This document shows, in pieces, positions 41,998-50,201 of a stretch of 64,000 bases of DNA. Origin of the DNA: DASWNP01 sp036399175 (GTDB taxonomy: Bacteria > Acidobacteriota > Blastocatellia > Pyrinomonadales > Pyrinomonadaceae); the NCBI GenBank assembly GCA_036399175.1, contig DASWNP010000006.1, positions 1 to 64,000 on the forward strand. Reading direction: 5' to 3'. The notes under the pieces were generated by a model that did no database searches, was not told the origin of the DNA, and was given only the letters and a program-made list of their open reading frames with translations. Position 1 is the first letter of the stretch. The number at the start of each line of letters is the position of its first letter. The position numbers and the translations under genes were made by a program.

Positions 41998-42993
41998 TCC
42001 CGCTTGTGCCTGAACGGCTGTGATGGCGACGGCATCGACGATGTCTTCGGCTTTGCAGCCGCGAGAGAGGTCGTTGGCCGGTTTGTCGAGTCCCTGGAGG
42101 ATGGGGCCGATGGCGGTCGCTCCGGCGAGTCGCTCGGTCAGTTTATAGGCGATATTTCCGGCCTGTAGGTCTGGGAAGATGAGAACGTTGGCGCGTCCGC
42201 CGACCACAGAGCCGGGGGCTTTCGATTCGGCGACGCGCGGGATGAGAGCGGCGTCGGCCTGTAGCTCGCCGTCGATTTCCAAATCGGGATGACGCGCTCT
42301 GACGGTGCGCGTCGCTTCGACCACCTTGTCGATGAGCTTGTGTTGGGCGCTGCCCTTGGTCGAGAAAGAGAGCATCGCCACGCGCGGCTCGACTTCGAGC
42401 AGAGCGCGGCAGGAATCCGCCGAGGCAATGGCTATCTCGGCCAGCTCAGCCGCCGAAGGCTCGATGACGACGCCGCAATCGGCGTAGATGAGCGCGCCGT
42501 TTGCTCCGAAGTCGGGCGAGGGCAGTGCCATCACGAAGAAGCTTGAGACGAGCTTGAAGCCGGAGCGCACGCCGATACATTGGAGCGCGGCGCGGACGGT
42601 GTGAGCGGTCGTGTTGGTTGCGCCTGCGACGGAGCCGTCGGCCTTGCCTAGACGCACGAGTAGGTTGCCGTAGTAGAGCGGGTCTTGAATGGCGATGCGC
42701 GCTTCGTCGGGCATCAAGCCTTTGGCGCGTCTGAGTTCGTGATAGAAGGCGGCCATCTTGTCGAAGTCGGGCGCGCGTCGGTGGTCGATGATTTCGACGC
42801 CGCCGAGGTCTGCGCTCGACTCGCGCGCCGCAGCGCGAATCTTCTCGGCGTCGCCGAGCACGGTGACGCGCGCCATGCCGAGACGCGCGACGATTGAAGC
42901 GGCGACGACCGTGCGCGCGTCTTCGCCTTCGGGCAGAACGATGTGTTGCGGGTCGGCGGCTGCGCGCTGGCGTATGCGTTCGAGAATGTTCAT
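41971..42993 (-). CDS. pta: Phosphate acetyltransferase
   Basis: The enzyme transfers an acetyl group between CoA and phosphate (acetyl-CoA plus phosphate to acetyl-phosphate). At 340 residues it is the short, single-domain type. Motifs include IVLPEGEDARTVVAA near the start, GLMPDEARIAIQDPLYYGNLLVRLG, DGSVAGATNTTAHTVRAAL, VMALPSPDFG, MLSFSTKGS and the C-terminal ANVLIFPDLQAGNIAYKL-ERLAGATAIGPILQGL. No ackA gene is nearby. Phosphate butyryltransferase is the less likely alternative. The C-terminal codons lie in the hairpin repeat. Confidence 0.93.
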   Translation of the reverse strand: MNILERIRQRAAADPQHIVLPEGEDARTVVAASIVARLGMARVTVLGDAEKIRAAARESSADLGGVEIIDHRRAPDFDKMAAFYHELRRAKGLMPDEARIAIQDPLYYGNLLVRLGKADGSVAGATNTTAHTVRAALQCIGVRSGFKLVSSFFVMALPSPDFGANGALIYADCGVVIEPSAAELAEIAIASADSCRALLEVEPRVAMLSFSTKGSAQHKLIDKVVEATRTVRARHPDLEIDGELQADAALIPRVAESKAPGSVVGGRANVLIFPDLQAGNIAYKLTERLAGATAIGPILQGLDKPANDLSRGCKAEDIVDAVAITAVQAQAGKARIKDEG

Positions 42994-43182
42994 GGCTATC
43001 TATCGGAAACCGGGCAATCGCGCTCTCTTCTTTCCCGTGCTCTTCTGCGCTCTGCTCGAAGGGGATTGCAACTCGTGTTGTTTGCTGGCGGAGTCTAACC
43101 GAGGGCGCTCTTTTGTCACAAGCCTCGGCGTCCTGCGACGCGTACGCGGCTCGTCTTATGAGACTGATGAGTTGATTGCTTT

Positions 43183-43740
43183 TCAGGCGGGGAGCAGGGA
43201 ATCAATCAGGTCTTCGGCGGCCTGGGCGAGCCGAGAGATTACGGCGGGGTCGCTGGTCTTCATGGCGCGGAAACGTCGCATTTCGAGGTCGGGCGCGTCG
43301 AAGCCGTCGAGGTCTTGCGCGACGAGCGCGACGTGCAGGGTCGGCGAGTCGGCAATGACTATCCATTCGCGCGAAAGACGGCTGCCGGGCGGCGTGTGGA
43401 TGAGACGCATGTGCGGGTGGCGCGGCGGCTTCCAGTCAGCCTCGCCGAAGACGTAGACGCGCTCGGACACGTCGGCGATGCGCAGGAAGCGGTCGGCAAT
43501 CGGCTCCATCCGCGAAAGACGCTCGAAGCCCACGTAGACGCGCCCGGCACGGTTCGTACGCAGAAGCACCGCCATCTCTATCAGGAGACTCATGTACTCT
43601 AGCGGCGGAACGCAGGCGTTGAAGAGAAACGTCACGCGCTCGTCGAAATCTCTGCGCGAGATATGCGAGACCTCGCCCAAGTCTTCTACGGAAGACCCGA
43701 TAACTTCGAGCGCATACTCGTACATCGAAAAGTCTTTCAC
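43183..43740 (-). CDS. Stand-alone DICT sensory domain protein
   Basis: A 185-residue protein matching the DICT domain (found with diguanylate cyclases and two-component proteins). It shows SMYEYALEVIGSSVEDLGEVSHISRRDFDERVTFLFNA, LEYMSLLIEMAVLLR, the conserved YVGFERLSRMEPIADRFLRIADVSERVYVFGEADW, and SREWIVIADSPTLHVALVAQDL. Here no output domain is attached, so it may act in trans as a sensor or adaptor. The GTG at 43740 has a weak aggacg site; the ATG at 43725 is the alternative. It lies downstream of mpl on the same strand, after a hairpin repeat. Confidence 0.75.
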   Translation of the reverse strand: MKDFSMYEYALEVIGSSVEDLGEVSHISRRDFDERVTFLFNACVPPLEYMSLLIEMAVLLRTNRAGRVYVGFERLSRMEPIADRFLRIADVSERVYVFGEADWKPPRHPHMRLIHTPPGSRLSREWIVIADSPTLHVALVAQDLDGFDAPDLEMRRFRAMKTSDPAVISRLAQAAEDLIDSLLPA

Positions 43741-43837
43741 TGCACACGTCCTTCGGGCAGACCGAACCGAGCCCGAACACTCTTCTACTCTTTCAGATGT
43801 TCGTCGGCGTTACGAATCTTTCGTGAAAGTGTGCGTG

Positions 43838-43930
43838 ATGAAGGCAAAAGGCAAAAGGAAAGGCGAAAGTGCGGCTGAAACCACTTTTGATTTAATTCTT
43901 AACCTTTTCACCTTTGCCTTTCACCCTTTG
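43838..43930. repeat. Intergenic tandem-word hairpin (word gaaaggcaaaagg)
   Basis: The left arm (about 43840-43868) has aaggcaaaagg words and the right arm (about 43899-43928) has ccttttcacctttgcctttcaccc. Pairing is imperfect. The right arm contains the mpl stop codon. Confidence 0.6.
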
Positions 43931-45333
43931 AGAGCGCCGAGTAGTTTTTCGTGGATGCCGCCGAAGCCGCCGTTGGACATGATGACGACCACGTCGCCGG
44001 AGCGAAGCTCGGGCGAGAGTTGGCGGACGATTTCGTCCGCGCCGTCGATGGAGAAAGCGGGGCGCTGGCCGCGCGCGGCAATCTCTTCGACAAGCTCTCG
44101 GGTGTCGAGGACGCTTCCTTTCTCTGTGGCGCGCGCAGCATCGAAGACGCTGGCGACGACGATGTAGTCGGCGATGGAGAGCGCATCGACGTAGTCTTTC
44201 TGAAAGACGGCGAGACGCGAAGACCATGAGCGCGGCTCGAAGACGGCGACGAGGCGGCTCGCATTGTAGCGTGCGCGCAGGGCGCGCAGCGTCTCTCGCA
44301 CGGCGGTCGGATGATGCGCGAAGTCGTCGATGACGGTGACGCCGCGCTCCGTGCCTCGCACCTGCATGCGCCGTTTGACGCTCTTGAAGGTGGCGAGCGC
44401 GTCGCGGATTGAGGCGCGCTCGATGCCCCAAGCGTCGGCGGCGATGATGACGGCGAGGCAGTTCAAGACGTTGAACTCGCCGATGAGCGGCGTCTCGAAT
44501 TCGCCCCACTCGCGCCCTTCGCGGAAGACGCGAAAGCGCGTCAAATCACTCGCGCCGTAGTCGATGTCTCGCGCTTGCCACCTGGCATCGCCGCCGACGC
44601 CGTAGGTTTCGAGCTGCGTGTGCAGGCGCGCGCCCATCTCGGCGACGACCTCGCGCACGTTGGCGCTATCCCATCCGGCGATGAGACGACCCTGACCGGG
44701 CACGGTGTTCATCAGGCGACGGAAGGCGAGCTTGACGGCCGCGAGGTCTGGGTAGATGTCCGCGTGGTCGAACTCGATGTTGCCGACGATAGCCAGCTCC
44801 GGCAGGTAGTGCATGAACTTCGGCCCCTTGTCGAAGTAGGCCGTGTCGTACTCGTCGCCTTCGATGATGAAATAGTCGCTCTCGGTGACGCGAAAGCTCA
44901 CGCCGAAATTCTGCACCACGCCGCCGACCAGAAAAGTCGGGTTCAACCCGCCGCGCTCCATCACCCAGGAGGCGATGCTCGTCGTCGTCGTCTTGCCGTG
45001 AGTTCCGGCGACGACGAGCGAGCGCCGTCCGCGTATGAACTCCTCTTTGACCACCTCGGCCTGCGAGCGATAGACGAGCCTGCGGTTGAGAGTCTCCTCG
45101 ACCTCCGCGTTTCCGCGCGGGATGGCGTTGCCGACGACGACGCAGTCGGGCGCGGGGCTCAGATGCTCCGCCCTGTAGCCCTCGCGCACGTCGATGCCAA
45201 GCTCGGCGAGCATCGTTGACATCGGCGGATAAGGTTTCGCGTCGGAGCCCGTCACCCGATGCCCGCGCGCCTGAAGCATTCCGGCCAGCGAGCCCATCGC
45301 CGTCCCGCAAATTCCGATGAGATGATAGTGCAT
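43921..45333 (-). CDS. mpl: UDP-N-acetylmuramate:L-alanyl-gamma-D-glutamyl-meso-diaminopimelate ligase
   Basis: A Mur-ligase family member that reattaches recycled murein tripeptide to UDP-MurNAc in peptidoglycan recycling. The Mpl signatures are HLIGICGTAMGSLAGMLQARGH at the N terminus, the ATP-binding loop VAGTHGKTTTTS, and the Mpl-specific EGDEYDTAYFDKGPKF-HYLPE-IVGNIEFDHADI. DDFAHHPTAV lies in the C-terminal half. The length (470) is usual. Its presence implies a Gram-negative type cell wall with meso-diaminopimelate. It lies 19 bases after the UPF0175 gene. Confidence 0.94.
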   Translation of the reverse strand: MHYHLIGICGTAMGSLAGMLQARGHRVTGSDAKPYPPMSTMLAELGIDVREGYRAEHLSPAPDCVVVGNAIPRGNAEVEETLNRRLVYRSQAEVVKEEFIRGRRSLVVAGTHGKTTTTSIASWVMERGGLNPTFLVGGVVQNFGVSFRVTESDYFIIEGDEYDTAYFDKGPKFMHYLPELAIVGNIEFDHADIYPDLAAVKLAFRRLMNTVPGQGRLIAGWDSANVREVVAEMGARLHTQLETYGVGGDARWQARDIDYGASDLTRFRVFREGREWGEFETPLIGEFNVLNCLAVIIAADAWGIERASIRDALATFKSVKRRMQVRGTERGVTVIDDFAHHPTAVRETLRALRARYNASRLVAVFEPRSWSSRLAVFQKDYVDALSIADYIVVASVFDAARATEKGSVLDTRELVEEIAARGQRPAFSIDGADEIVRQLSPELRSGDVVVIMSNGGFGGIHEKLLGALKG

Positions 45334-45352
45334 ATACGTTTAAGAATGGCGC

Positions 45353-45631
45353 TCAAGTAAAGCTTGTAGAAGGCGCGGCGAGGCGCGAACTATCTTCATC
45401 GAGGTCGGTTTCGGCGTAGTCGAGATAGGCGCGTGAACGCTTGAGGAAAGCTTCCGTCTCCCAGCGCGACGAGAAACCGAGCGCGCTTTGCAACTGCGCG
45501 CCGGAGAGAACGCCGCATCGGTAGGCTTCCAGAGTTAAAGCTTCCAGGGCTTTTCTGGGCAGGCTCTGCGCGCCCCACTCGGCTTCAAGCTGTTGCGCAA
45601 CGTCTTCCGGCAACTCAATCTCAATGTCCAT
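45353..45631 (-). CDS. UPF0175-family small protein
   Basis: A 92-residue protein with IELPEDVAQQLEAEWG, LEALTLEAYRCGVLSGAQLQSALGFSSRWETEAFLKR, the pattern of UPF0175, a group often paired as antitoxin with PIN-domain toxins. No PIN toxin is adjacent here, so it may be a solitary regulator. It has a strong AGGAG site. It sits between the stressosome kinase (24-base gap) and mpl and may be cotranscribed with both. Confidence 0.75.
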   Translation of the reverse strand: MDIEIELPEDVAQQLEAEWGAQSLPRKALEALTLEAYRCGVLSGAQLQSALGFSSRWETEAFLKRSRAYLDYAETDLDEDSSRLAAPSTSFT

Positions 45632-45655
45632 CGCCGTTGTTTCTCCTGAAAAAGA

Positions 45656-47011
45656 TTAAGAACTGGCGTCGCGCTGCGCAACCGGAATCGTGAAAGAGAA
45701 GGTCGAGCCTTTGCCGACCTCGGAGGTGACGGAGATTTCGCCGCCGTGCAGCTCGACGAGCTGGCGCGTGATGTAGAGTCCGAGACCCGTGCCTTTTTCG
45801 CTGCGGGTGGCGCGGCTGCGCGCTTGTTCGTACTTGTCGAAGAGGCGTTCGAGGTCTTCGGGCTGGATGCCGACGCCTGTGTCCGCGACGGAGATGCGCG
45901 CCATCCGGTCGCCGATTTGCGCGGCGCGAATCTCGACGCGTCCGCCTTTGGAGGTGAACTTCAGGGCGTTGGAGACGAGATTGACGAGCACGCGCCGGAG
46001 CTTGACGCGGTCGGCATGCAGGGGCGGAAGCTCTTCCGGGATGTGCTCTTCGAGAGCGATGCCTTTCTCTCTGGCGAGCGGCGCGACCGTCTCGCGCAGC
46101 TCGGCGACGAGGAGCGGCAGCTCGACCGAAGAGAGGTCAAGTCGCATCGCGCCGGATTCGAGCTTGGAGGCGTCGAGCAAATCGTTGACCAGCTCGATGA
46201 GGTTCTGCGTGTTGCGCTCCATCATAGCGACCATGTTCTTCTGTTCGGGCGAAAGCTCGCCGAGACGACCCGAAGTGAAGAAACTGATGACGCCGCTGAT
46301 GACCGTCAGAGGCGAGCGCAGGTCGTGTGTGGTGAGGGCGAGAAATTCTTCCTTGAGGGAAGATAGCTCGCGCAGCTTGGCGTTGGCCTCGTTCAACTCG
46401 CGGTTGCTCTCGTTCAGCTCCCGGTTGACCCTTTCAAGCTCCTCGCGCTTCTCTTCAAGCTCGGCGAGCACGGCCATCAGGTCGCGGTTCTGCTGCTGAA
46501 GCTCTTCGACCGCCGAATCGTCCGCGTCGTCGTTGAAGCTCGCGCGCAGCTCTTCGATGCGCGCCTTGACGCTCGTCGCCGCGTCGTGCGGCAGCCACTT
46601 GACGACCGTGACGCGCGTACCCATCTCCGGCTTGGTGTCTATCTCGAACTCGTCCATCAGGCGGCGCGTGCCCGCCAGGCCGACGCCGAGGCCGGAAGAA
46701 GAACGATAACTGCCGCGCAGGATAGCGCGCAGACGCGCCTCGTCGATGCCGGGGCCGTCGTCGCGCGCCGTCACCTGCAAGCCTGCTGTGTGCGCGCCGC
46801 GCTCGGCGACGGCGAGCGTAATCGCGCCCGACTTGGCGTACTCGTAGATGTTGCGCGTCAGCTCCGAGACGGCGGTGGTGATTTTTATCTGCGTCGTCGC
46901 GTCGAAGCCCATCTCGCGCGCGAGCCGGCGCACGCGGTCGCGCACCTTCACCGTGTCGGCCTCGCGCCGCACGTAGATGTCGCCCAGCCGCGTTGAGTTG
47001 ATACCTTCCAT
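45656..47011 (-). CDS. Sensor histidine kinase with N-terminal RsbT-like ATPase domain
   Basis: A 451-residue protein. Residues 1-140 form an RsbT-like anti-sigma-type ATPase (DTVKVRDRVRRLAREMGF, TTAVSELTRNIYEYAKSG, DDGPGID, GLGVGLAGTRRLMDEFEI). Residues 165-222 form a coiled coil. The HisKA domain has His229 in LALTTHDLRSPLTVISG, and a second, kinase-type ATPase follows (VNLVSNALKFTSKGG, DTGVGI, GTGLGLYI). There is no membrane segment. Residues 1-140 are homologous to RsbT, encoded upstream, so this kinase is likely to be captured or released by the RsbR/RsbS complex. No response regulator is adjacent. It is the last signalling gene of the stressosome operon. Confidence 0.9.
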   Translation of the reverse strand: MEGINSTRLGDIYVRREADTVKVRDRVRRLAREMGFDATTQIKITTAVSELTRNIYEYAKSGAITLAVAERGAHTAGLQVTARDDGPGIDEARLRAILRGSYRSSSGLGVGLAGTRRLMDEFEIDTKPEMGTRVTVVKWLPHDAATSVKARIEELRASFNDDADDSAVEELQQQNRDLMAVLAELEEKREELERVNRELNESNRELNEANAKLRELSSLKEEFLALTTHDLRSPLTVISGVISFFTSGRLGELSPEQKNMVAMMERNTQNLIELVNDLLDASKLESGAMRLDLSSVELPLLVAELRETVAPLAREKGIALEEHIPEELPPLHADRVKLRRVLVNLVSNALKFTSKGGRVEIRAAQIGDRMARISVADTGVGIQPEDLERLFDKYEQARSRATRSEKGTGLGLYITRQLVELHGGEISVTSEVGKGSTFSFTIPVAQRDASS

Positions 47012-47118
47012 AATCAGTAAGACGAGGAAGAAAAGGGGAAAAGGGGAAAGGGGAAAGGGAGAGATGCGTGAGCCGCACAGGTTCTTTACCTTTTACCCGT
47101 TTCGCCTTTTCCCTTTTG
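47012..47118. repeat. Intergenic tandem-word hairpin (word ggggaaaa), inside the stressosome operon
   Basis: The left side (about 47025-47060) has repeated aaaaggggaaaagggg words; the right side (about 47088-47115) has ccttttacccgtttcgccttttccc. It separates the fused phosphatase and kinase genes on the minus strand. Confidence 0.7.
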
Positions 47119-47129
47119 CCCCTCCTTCT

Positions 47130-48182
47130 TTAACGTGCGACGAGCACGGTCGCATCGTCGGAGTCGCGCCCGTAGTCGCGCATCAGAATACCGGCCATCA
47201 TCTGCGGGCTCTTGCGAAGCAGGCTCGGATAAGCCTTGATGTCCCAGGTGGAGCTGAGGCCGTCGCTCGACATGACGATGGTCGCGCCGTCAGCCCAGTT
47301 GTGCTTCCAGAGACGGACGTTGGAGAGACGCACGCCGAGCGTTCCGTTATTGGGAACGGGACGAATCGACGAGGGCGCGTCGAAGACGCGCACGTCCACG
47401 TTTCCGACACCCGCGTAAGAGAAGACCGACTCGGCCGTATCGACGACGCAGGCGGCCATCACCGCGCCGCGCGTCGCCCGCAGAGCATCGTTCGTCGCCC
47501 AGAACAGCTCGTCGAGCGGCTCGCCCCGCCACTGAGCCAGAACATCTATTGCGACTTCGGCAGCCGCGCGCGCGCCGTGCCCGTGTCCGAGCCCGTCGAT
47601 GACGGCGTAGAGCGTCTTCTTCTCGTGCTGGTGGATGAAATAAGCGTCGCCGTTGGCATCCTCGCGCGTGCGATGACGAGTCCAGACGCCGACGCGTTTG
47701 TAAATCGCGTTGGCTTGTCTTGCGGGAGTCGGCCTGCTGGCGGCTACCCACTTGCGCCCGAGCAGCGCCGTTCCGTAGGTCGTGCGGCGCGGGCGCATGA
47801 GCCTCGCGGTCGTGCCGCCGACGGTCGAATAAACCTCGAAATCGTCCATCAGGCGACGAATCGCGCCCAGGCCGCCGCCGAGGCTTCCGCTCGTCGAGAC
47901 GCCGTCGCGCAGGGCGCGGTCGATGTCGTAGATGCCCGGCCCCTTATCCCAGTAGAAAAGCTCAAGGCCGGGCTCGTCTCCGAGCATGCGCGTCCAGTGA
48001 AGGCAACCGCCCTTCGGCTTCGCGTAGCGCGCGGCGTTCGTGCCAATCTCCTGCACGACGATGTCAAGCTCGGCCAGTTCCTGCTCCGTGAACCCGAGCG
48101 ACGCCGCAAAGCGATGCACGGCGCGGCGCGCCGCCCCGACCTCCGCCTCCTCGCCGATTCGCTGTGTATGAAAAACTCTCAC
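47130..48182 (-). CDS. RsbT-like ATPase fused to RsbX/SpoIIE-type PP2C phosphatase
   Basis: A 350-residue protein. Residues 1-135 resemble RsbT (GAARRAVHRFAASLGF, LDIVVQEIGTNAARYA, DKGPGIYDID, GGGLGAIRRLMDDFEV). Residues 160-350 form a metal-dependent PP2C domain of RsbX/SpoIIE type with VIDGLGHGHGA (Asp196), SYAGVGNVDVRVF, VMSSDGLSS and DSDDATVLV. RsbX removes phosphate from RsbR and RsbS in known stressosomes, resetting them; this fused form probably does the same. It starts with a GTG at 48182. It lies between rsbT and the kinase, separated from both by hairpin repeats. Confidence 0.88.
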   Translation of the reverse strand: MRVFHTQRIGEEAEVGAARRAVHRFAASLGFTEQELAELDIVVQEIGTNAARYAKPKGGCLHWTRMLGDEPGLELFYWDKGPGIYDIDRALRDGVSTSGSLGGGLGAIRRLMDDFEVYSTVGGTTARLMRPRRTTYGTALLGRKWVAASRPTPARQANAIYKRVGVWTRHRTREDANGDAYFIHQHEKKTLYAVIDGLGHGHGARAAAEVAIDVLAQWRGEPLDELFWATNDALRATRGAVMAACVVDTAESVFSYAGVGNVDVRVFDAPSSIRPVPNNGTLGVRLSNVRLWKHNWADGATIVMSSDGLSSTWDIKAYPSLLRKSPQMMAGILMRDYGRDSDDATVLVAR

Positions 48183-48185
48183 AAG

Positions 48186-48275
48186 GTAAACGCTGAACGC
48201 GGAACGATGAACGATGAACTAAAAGCAGAAAGCATTTTGTCTTTCCATTCCGCGTTCATCGTTCATCGTTCATCG
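48186..48275. repeat. Intergenic tandem-word hairpin (word gaacgatgaacgcg)
   Basis: The left arm (about 48189-48220) and right arm (about 48245-48275) are complementary arrays of gaacgatgaacgcgg words around aaagcagaaagcattttgtctttcc. This is the C-variant of the gaatgatgaatgcg family. It sits between rsbT and the RsbT/RsbX fusion gene. Confidence 0.8.
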
Positions 48276-48281
48276 CTGCTT

Positions 48282-48680
48282 TCAGAGCCAGCGCACGATG
48301 GTGACGCGCGTGCCCGCGCCCAACACGGATTCTATCTGGAACTCATCGACGAGACGCTTCGAGCCGGGCAAGCCTTTGCCGAGGCCGCGACCCGTCGAGA
48401 AGCCGTCGCGCATGGCCGAGTCGATGTTGGGGATGCCGGGGCCGGAATCCTCGAAGATGAGGCGCAGGCCGCCGCGCCCCGCATCGTTGGTCGTCGGCTG
48501 CACAATCATCCGCCCGCGGCGTGCGTACTTGACGATGTTTCGTGCCAACTCCGAAGTGACGGTGACAAGACGCGTCTGGTCGATGAGGCGGAAGCCCATC
48601 GCGGCGGCGAGTTGTCGTACCTCGACGCGCGCGACGGCGATGTCGTGCTCGTTCTCAAGAGCGATTAATTTGCTCTGCAA
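48282..48680 (-). CDS. rsbT: Switch-protein kinase RsbT
   Basis: The 132-residue protein has the size and motifs of RsbT: EHDIAVARVEVRQLAAAMGF, TVTSELARNIVKYARRG (N box), EDSGPGIPNID (G1), GRGLGKGLPGSKRLVDEF (G2) and the end TRVTIVRWL. In the model system RsbT phosphorylates RsbR and RsbS, and once released it activates a downstream target. The start is TTG at 48680, overlapping rsbS by 26 bases, which implies translational coupling. The downstream targets are not RsbU but proteins carrying RsbT-like domains of their own. Confidence 0.93.
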   Translation of the reverse strand: MQSKLIALENEHDIAVARVEVRQLAAAMGFRLIDQTRLVTVTSELARNIVKYARRGRMIVQPTTNDAGRGGLRLIFEDSGPGIPNIDSAMRDGFSTGRGLGKGLPGSKRLVDEFQIESVLGAGTRVTIVRWL

Positions 48681-49083
48681 GCGCGCTCAACTCCCTGCGG
48701 TCAAACGCTTCCTCATCGTCGATGCCGAACTCGCCGCGCAGAAGCTTGATGCCTTCGTCTACGTTCAGAACCGTATCGACGCCGCGCAGCTCAAGCCCCA
48801 GCTCGACGAGCGTGATGGCGACCGCCGGCTGCATGCCGACGACGACGGTGCGCGCGTCCATGATGCGCGCCATCGCGGCGATGTCCGAGAGCATCCTGCC
48901 GATGAAGGAATCGACCATCTCCAAAAGCGAGATGTCGATGAGCACGCCGCGCGCCCCCGTGCGCTCAAGCTCGGAGAGGATGCGCTCCTGCAAGAGCATC
49001 ACGGTCTGGTCGTCCATATCGACCTGAATCGGCACAATCAGCACGCGACCGACTTTGAGAATGGGAATGCGTGTGCCTTCCAT
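48655..49083 (-). CDS. rsbS: Stressosome scaffold protein RsbS (STAS domain)
   Basis: A 142-residue single STAS domain, RVLIVPIQVDMDDQTVMLLQERILSELE then RGVLIDISLLEMVDSFIGRMLSD. The Ser phosphorylated by RsbT in Bacillus RsbS (Ser59) is at exactly the same position here (Ser59 in MVDSF). It co-assembles with RsbR into the cytoplasmic stressosome and sequesters RsbT. The C-terminal extension beyond residue 120 is slightly longer than in Bacillus. It lies 86 bases after rsbR and overlaps rsbT. Confidence 0.94.
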   Translation of the reverse strand: MEGTRIPILKVGRVLIVPIQVDMDDQTVMLLQERILSELERTGARGVLIDISLLEMVDSFIGRMLSDIAAMARIMDARTVVVGMQPAVAITLVELGLELRGVDTVLNVDEGIKLLRGEFGIDDEEAFDRRELSALAEQINRS

Positions 49084-49169
49084 CGGCTTTCAAAGCTCCT
49101 TTTGGCGAGAGAGTGGATGCGTCCGGCCTGCGGCCTGCGCTCTGTAAGGCGCGAGGCTCTGCGCGCGTC

Positions 49170-50201
49170 TTATTTAAGCTCGGAGGCGAGCGAGTTATAG
49201 CCGCCGCCTCCGGGGCGCGTCTCGCGGCGTTGATTGTCTTCGGTGATATTCGTTCCCTGCGCGATGAGCGCGGCTTTGGAAGCGGCGGCGGCGGTGTCCG
49301 TGCCGTTGGTGATTTGGGAGAGGGCTTTGGCGGAGACGACTGCGCGCCCGACCATCTCAAGGGCGAGCTTGATGCCGTCGGACATCTGCGCGCGGGTGGT
49401 TATCTGCGTCAGGTCGATGCCGAGCTGCACCATCGTCTGCGCGATGGCCGGGGAGACTCCTGTCAGAATACAGCGCGCACCCATCAGTCGCGCCGCCGTG
49501 ACGGTCTTAATCAGGTGGTTGGCGACGAGCGTGTCCATCGTGCGCACGCCCGTAATGTCGAGGATGGCGATGGTCGAGCCGGTCTCGACGATTTTCTGAA
49601 GCAGCGATTCCATCATCATCTGCGCGCGGCGCGAGTCGAGCGTGCCGATGATTGGAAGAGTCAGAATCTTGTCCCAGACTTTGATGACCGGCGTGGATAG
49701 CTCCATCATGTCGGCGCGCTGCTGGCGGATAATCTCCTCGCGCGAGCGGATGTAGTTCTCCACCATGACGAGCCCCATCTTGTCGAGGAGGCGCGTGAAG
49801 TGGTTCATCTCCGTAAGGAGCGCCTGCGAGTCGCCCGCCAATTCGTCGGCCAGAAGGGGGACGACCACGTCGCGCAGAGAGAGAATGTAGGTGGCGTTCT
49901 CAAGCGGCGTGTAGCCTTTGACGGCGCGCATGTGCGAAATCTGGTTGAGGAACGAGCGCAAATCGTCGAAGGCCGTGTGGTTGAAATCGGCCTCGCCCGC
50001 CTCCTTGATGGACTGCGCGAGCATATCGACAATCTGGCGCGACTGCTGGCGCAAATCGGTCTTGGAAATCAGCTCGTCGCGGAACTCGCCCGACTTGAGA
50101 CGGTCGGCAATCCACCTGTTGAGAATCTCGTCGCGCCGCGTCGAAAGCAGCTCGACGACGCGGCTGACGCCCGTGTTCGCTGATGCGCTGTTGTCCGCCA
50201 T
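49170..50201 (-). CDS. rsbR: Stressosome sensor RsbR (RsbT co-antagonist)
   Basis: About 343 residues from the ATG at 50201, where gagg lies 6 bases upstream; an ATG at 50207 has no spacing. The N-terminal helical sensor (about 15-160, RRDEILNRWIADRLKSGEFRD, ILSLRDVVVPLLADEL) is of the RsbRD type rather than globin-like. The linker helix is followed by ELSTPVIKVWDKILTLPIIGTLDSRR and the STAS domain. By alignment the RsbT target sites of Bacillus (Thr171 and Thr205, 34 residues apart) become Ser192 (LDSRR) and Thr226 (TMDTLVA), also 34 apart, numbered from the 50207 ATG. It is first in the rsbR-S-T operon. Confidence 0.92.
   Translation of the reverse strand: MADNSASANTGVSRVVELLSTRRDEILNRWIADRLKSGEFRDELISKTDLRQQSRQIVDMLAQSIKEAGEADFNHTAFDDLRSFLNQISHMRAVKGYTPLENATYILSLRDVVVPLLADELAGDSQALLTEMNHFTRLLDKMGLVMVENYIRSREEIIRQQRADMMELSTPVIKVWDKILTLPIIGTLDSRRAQMMMESLLQKIVETGSTIAILDITGVRTMDTLVANHLIKTVTAARLMGARCILTGVSPAIAQTMVQLGIDLTQITTRAQMSDGIKLALEMVGRAVVSAKALSQITNGTDTAAAASKAALIAQGTNITEDNQRRETRPGGGGYNSLASELK

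Noticed and set aside
46977..48668. Plus-strand frame of 563 residues
   Set aside because: It is antisense to the stressosome phosphatase and kinase genes and passes through two hairpin repeats; long antisense frames are expected at this GC content.
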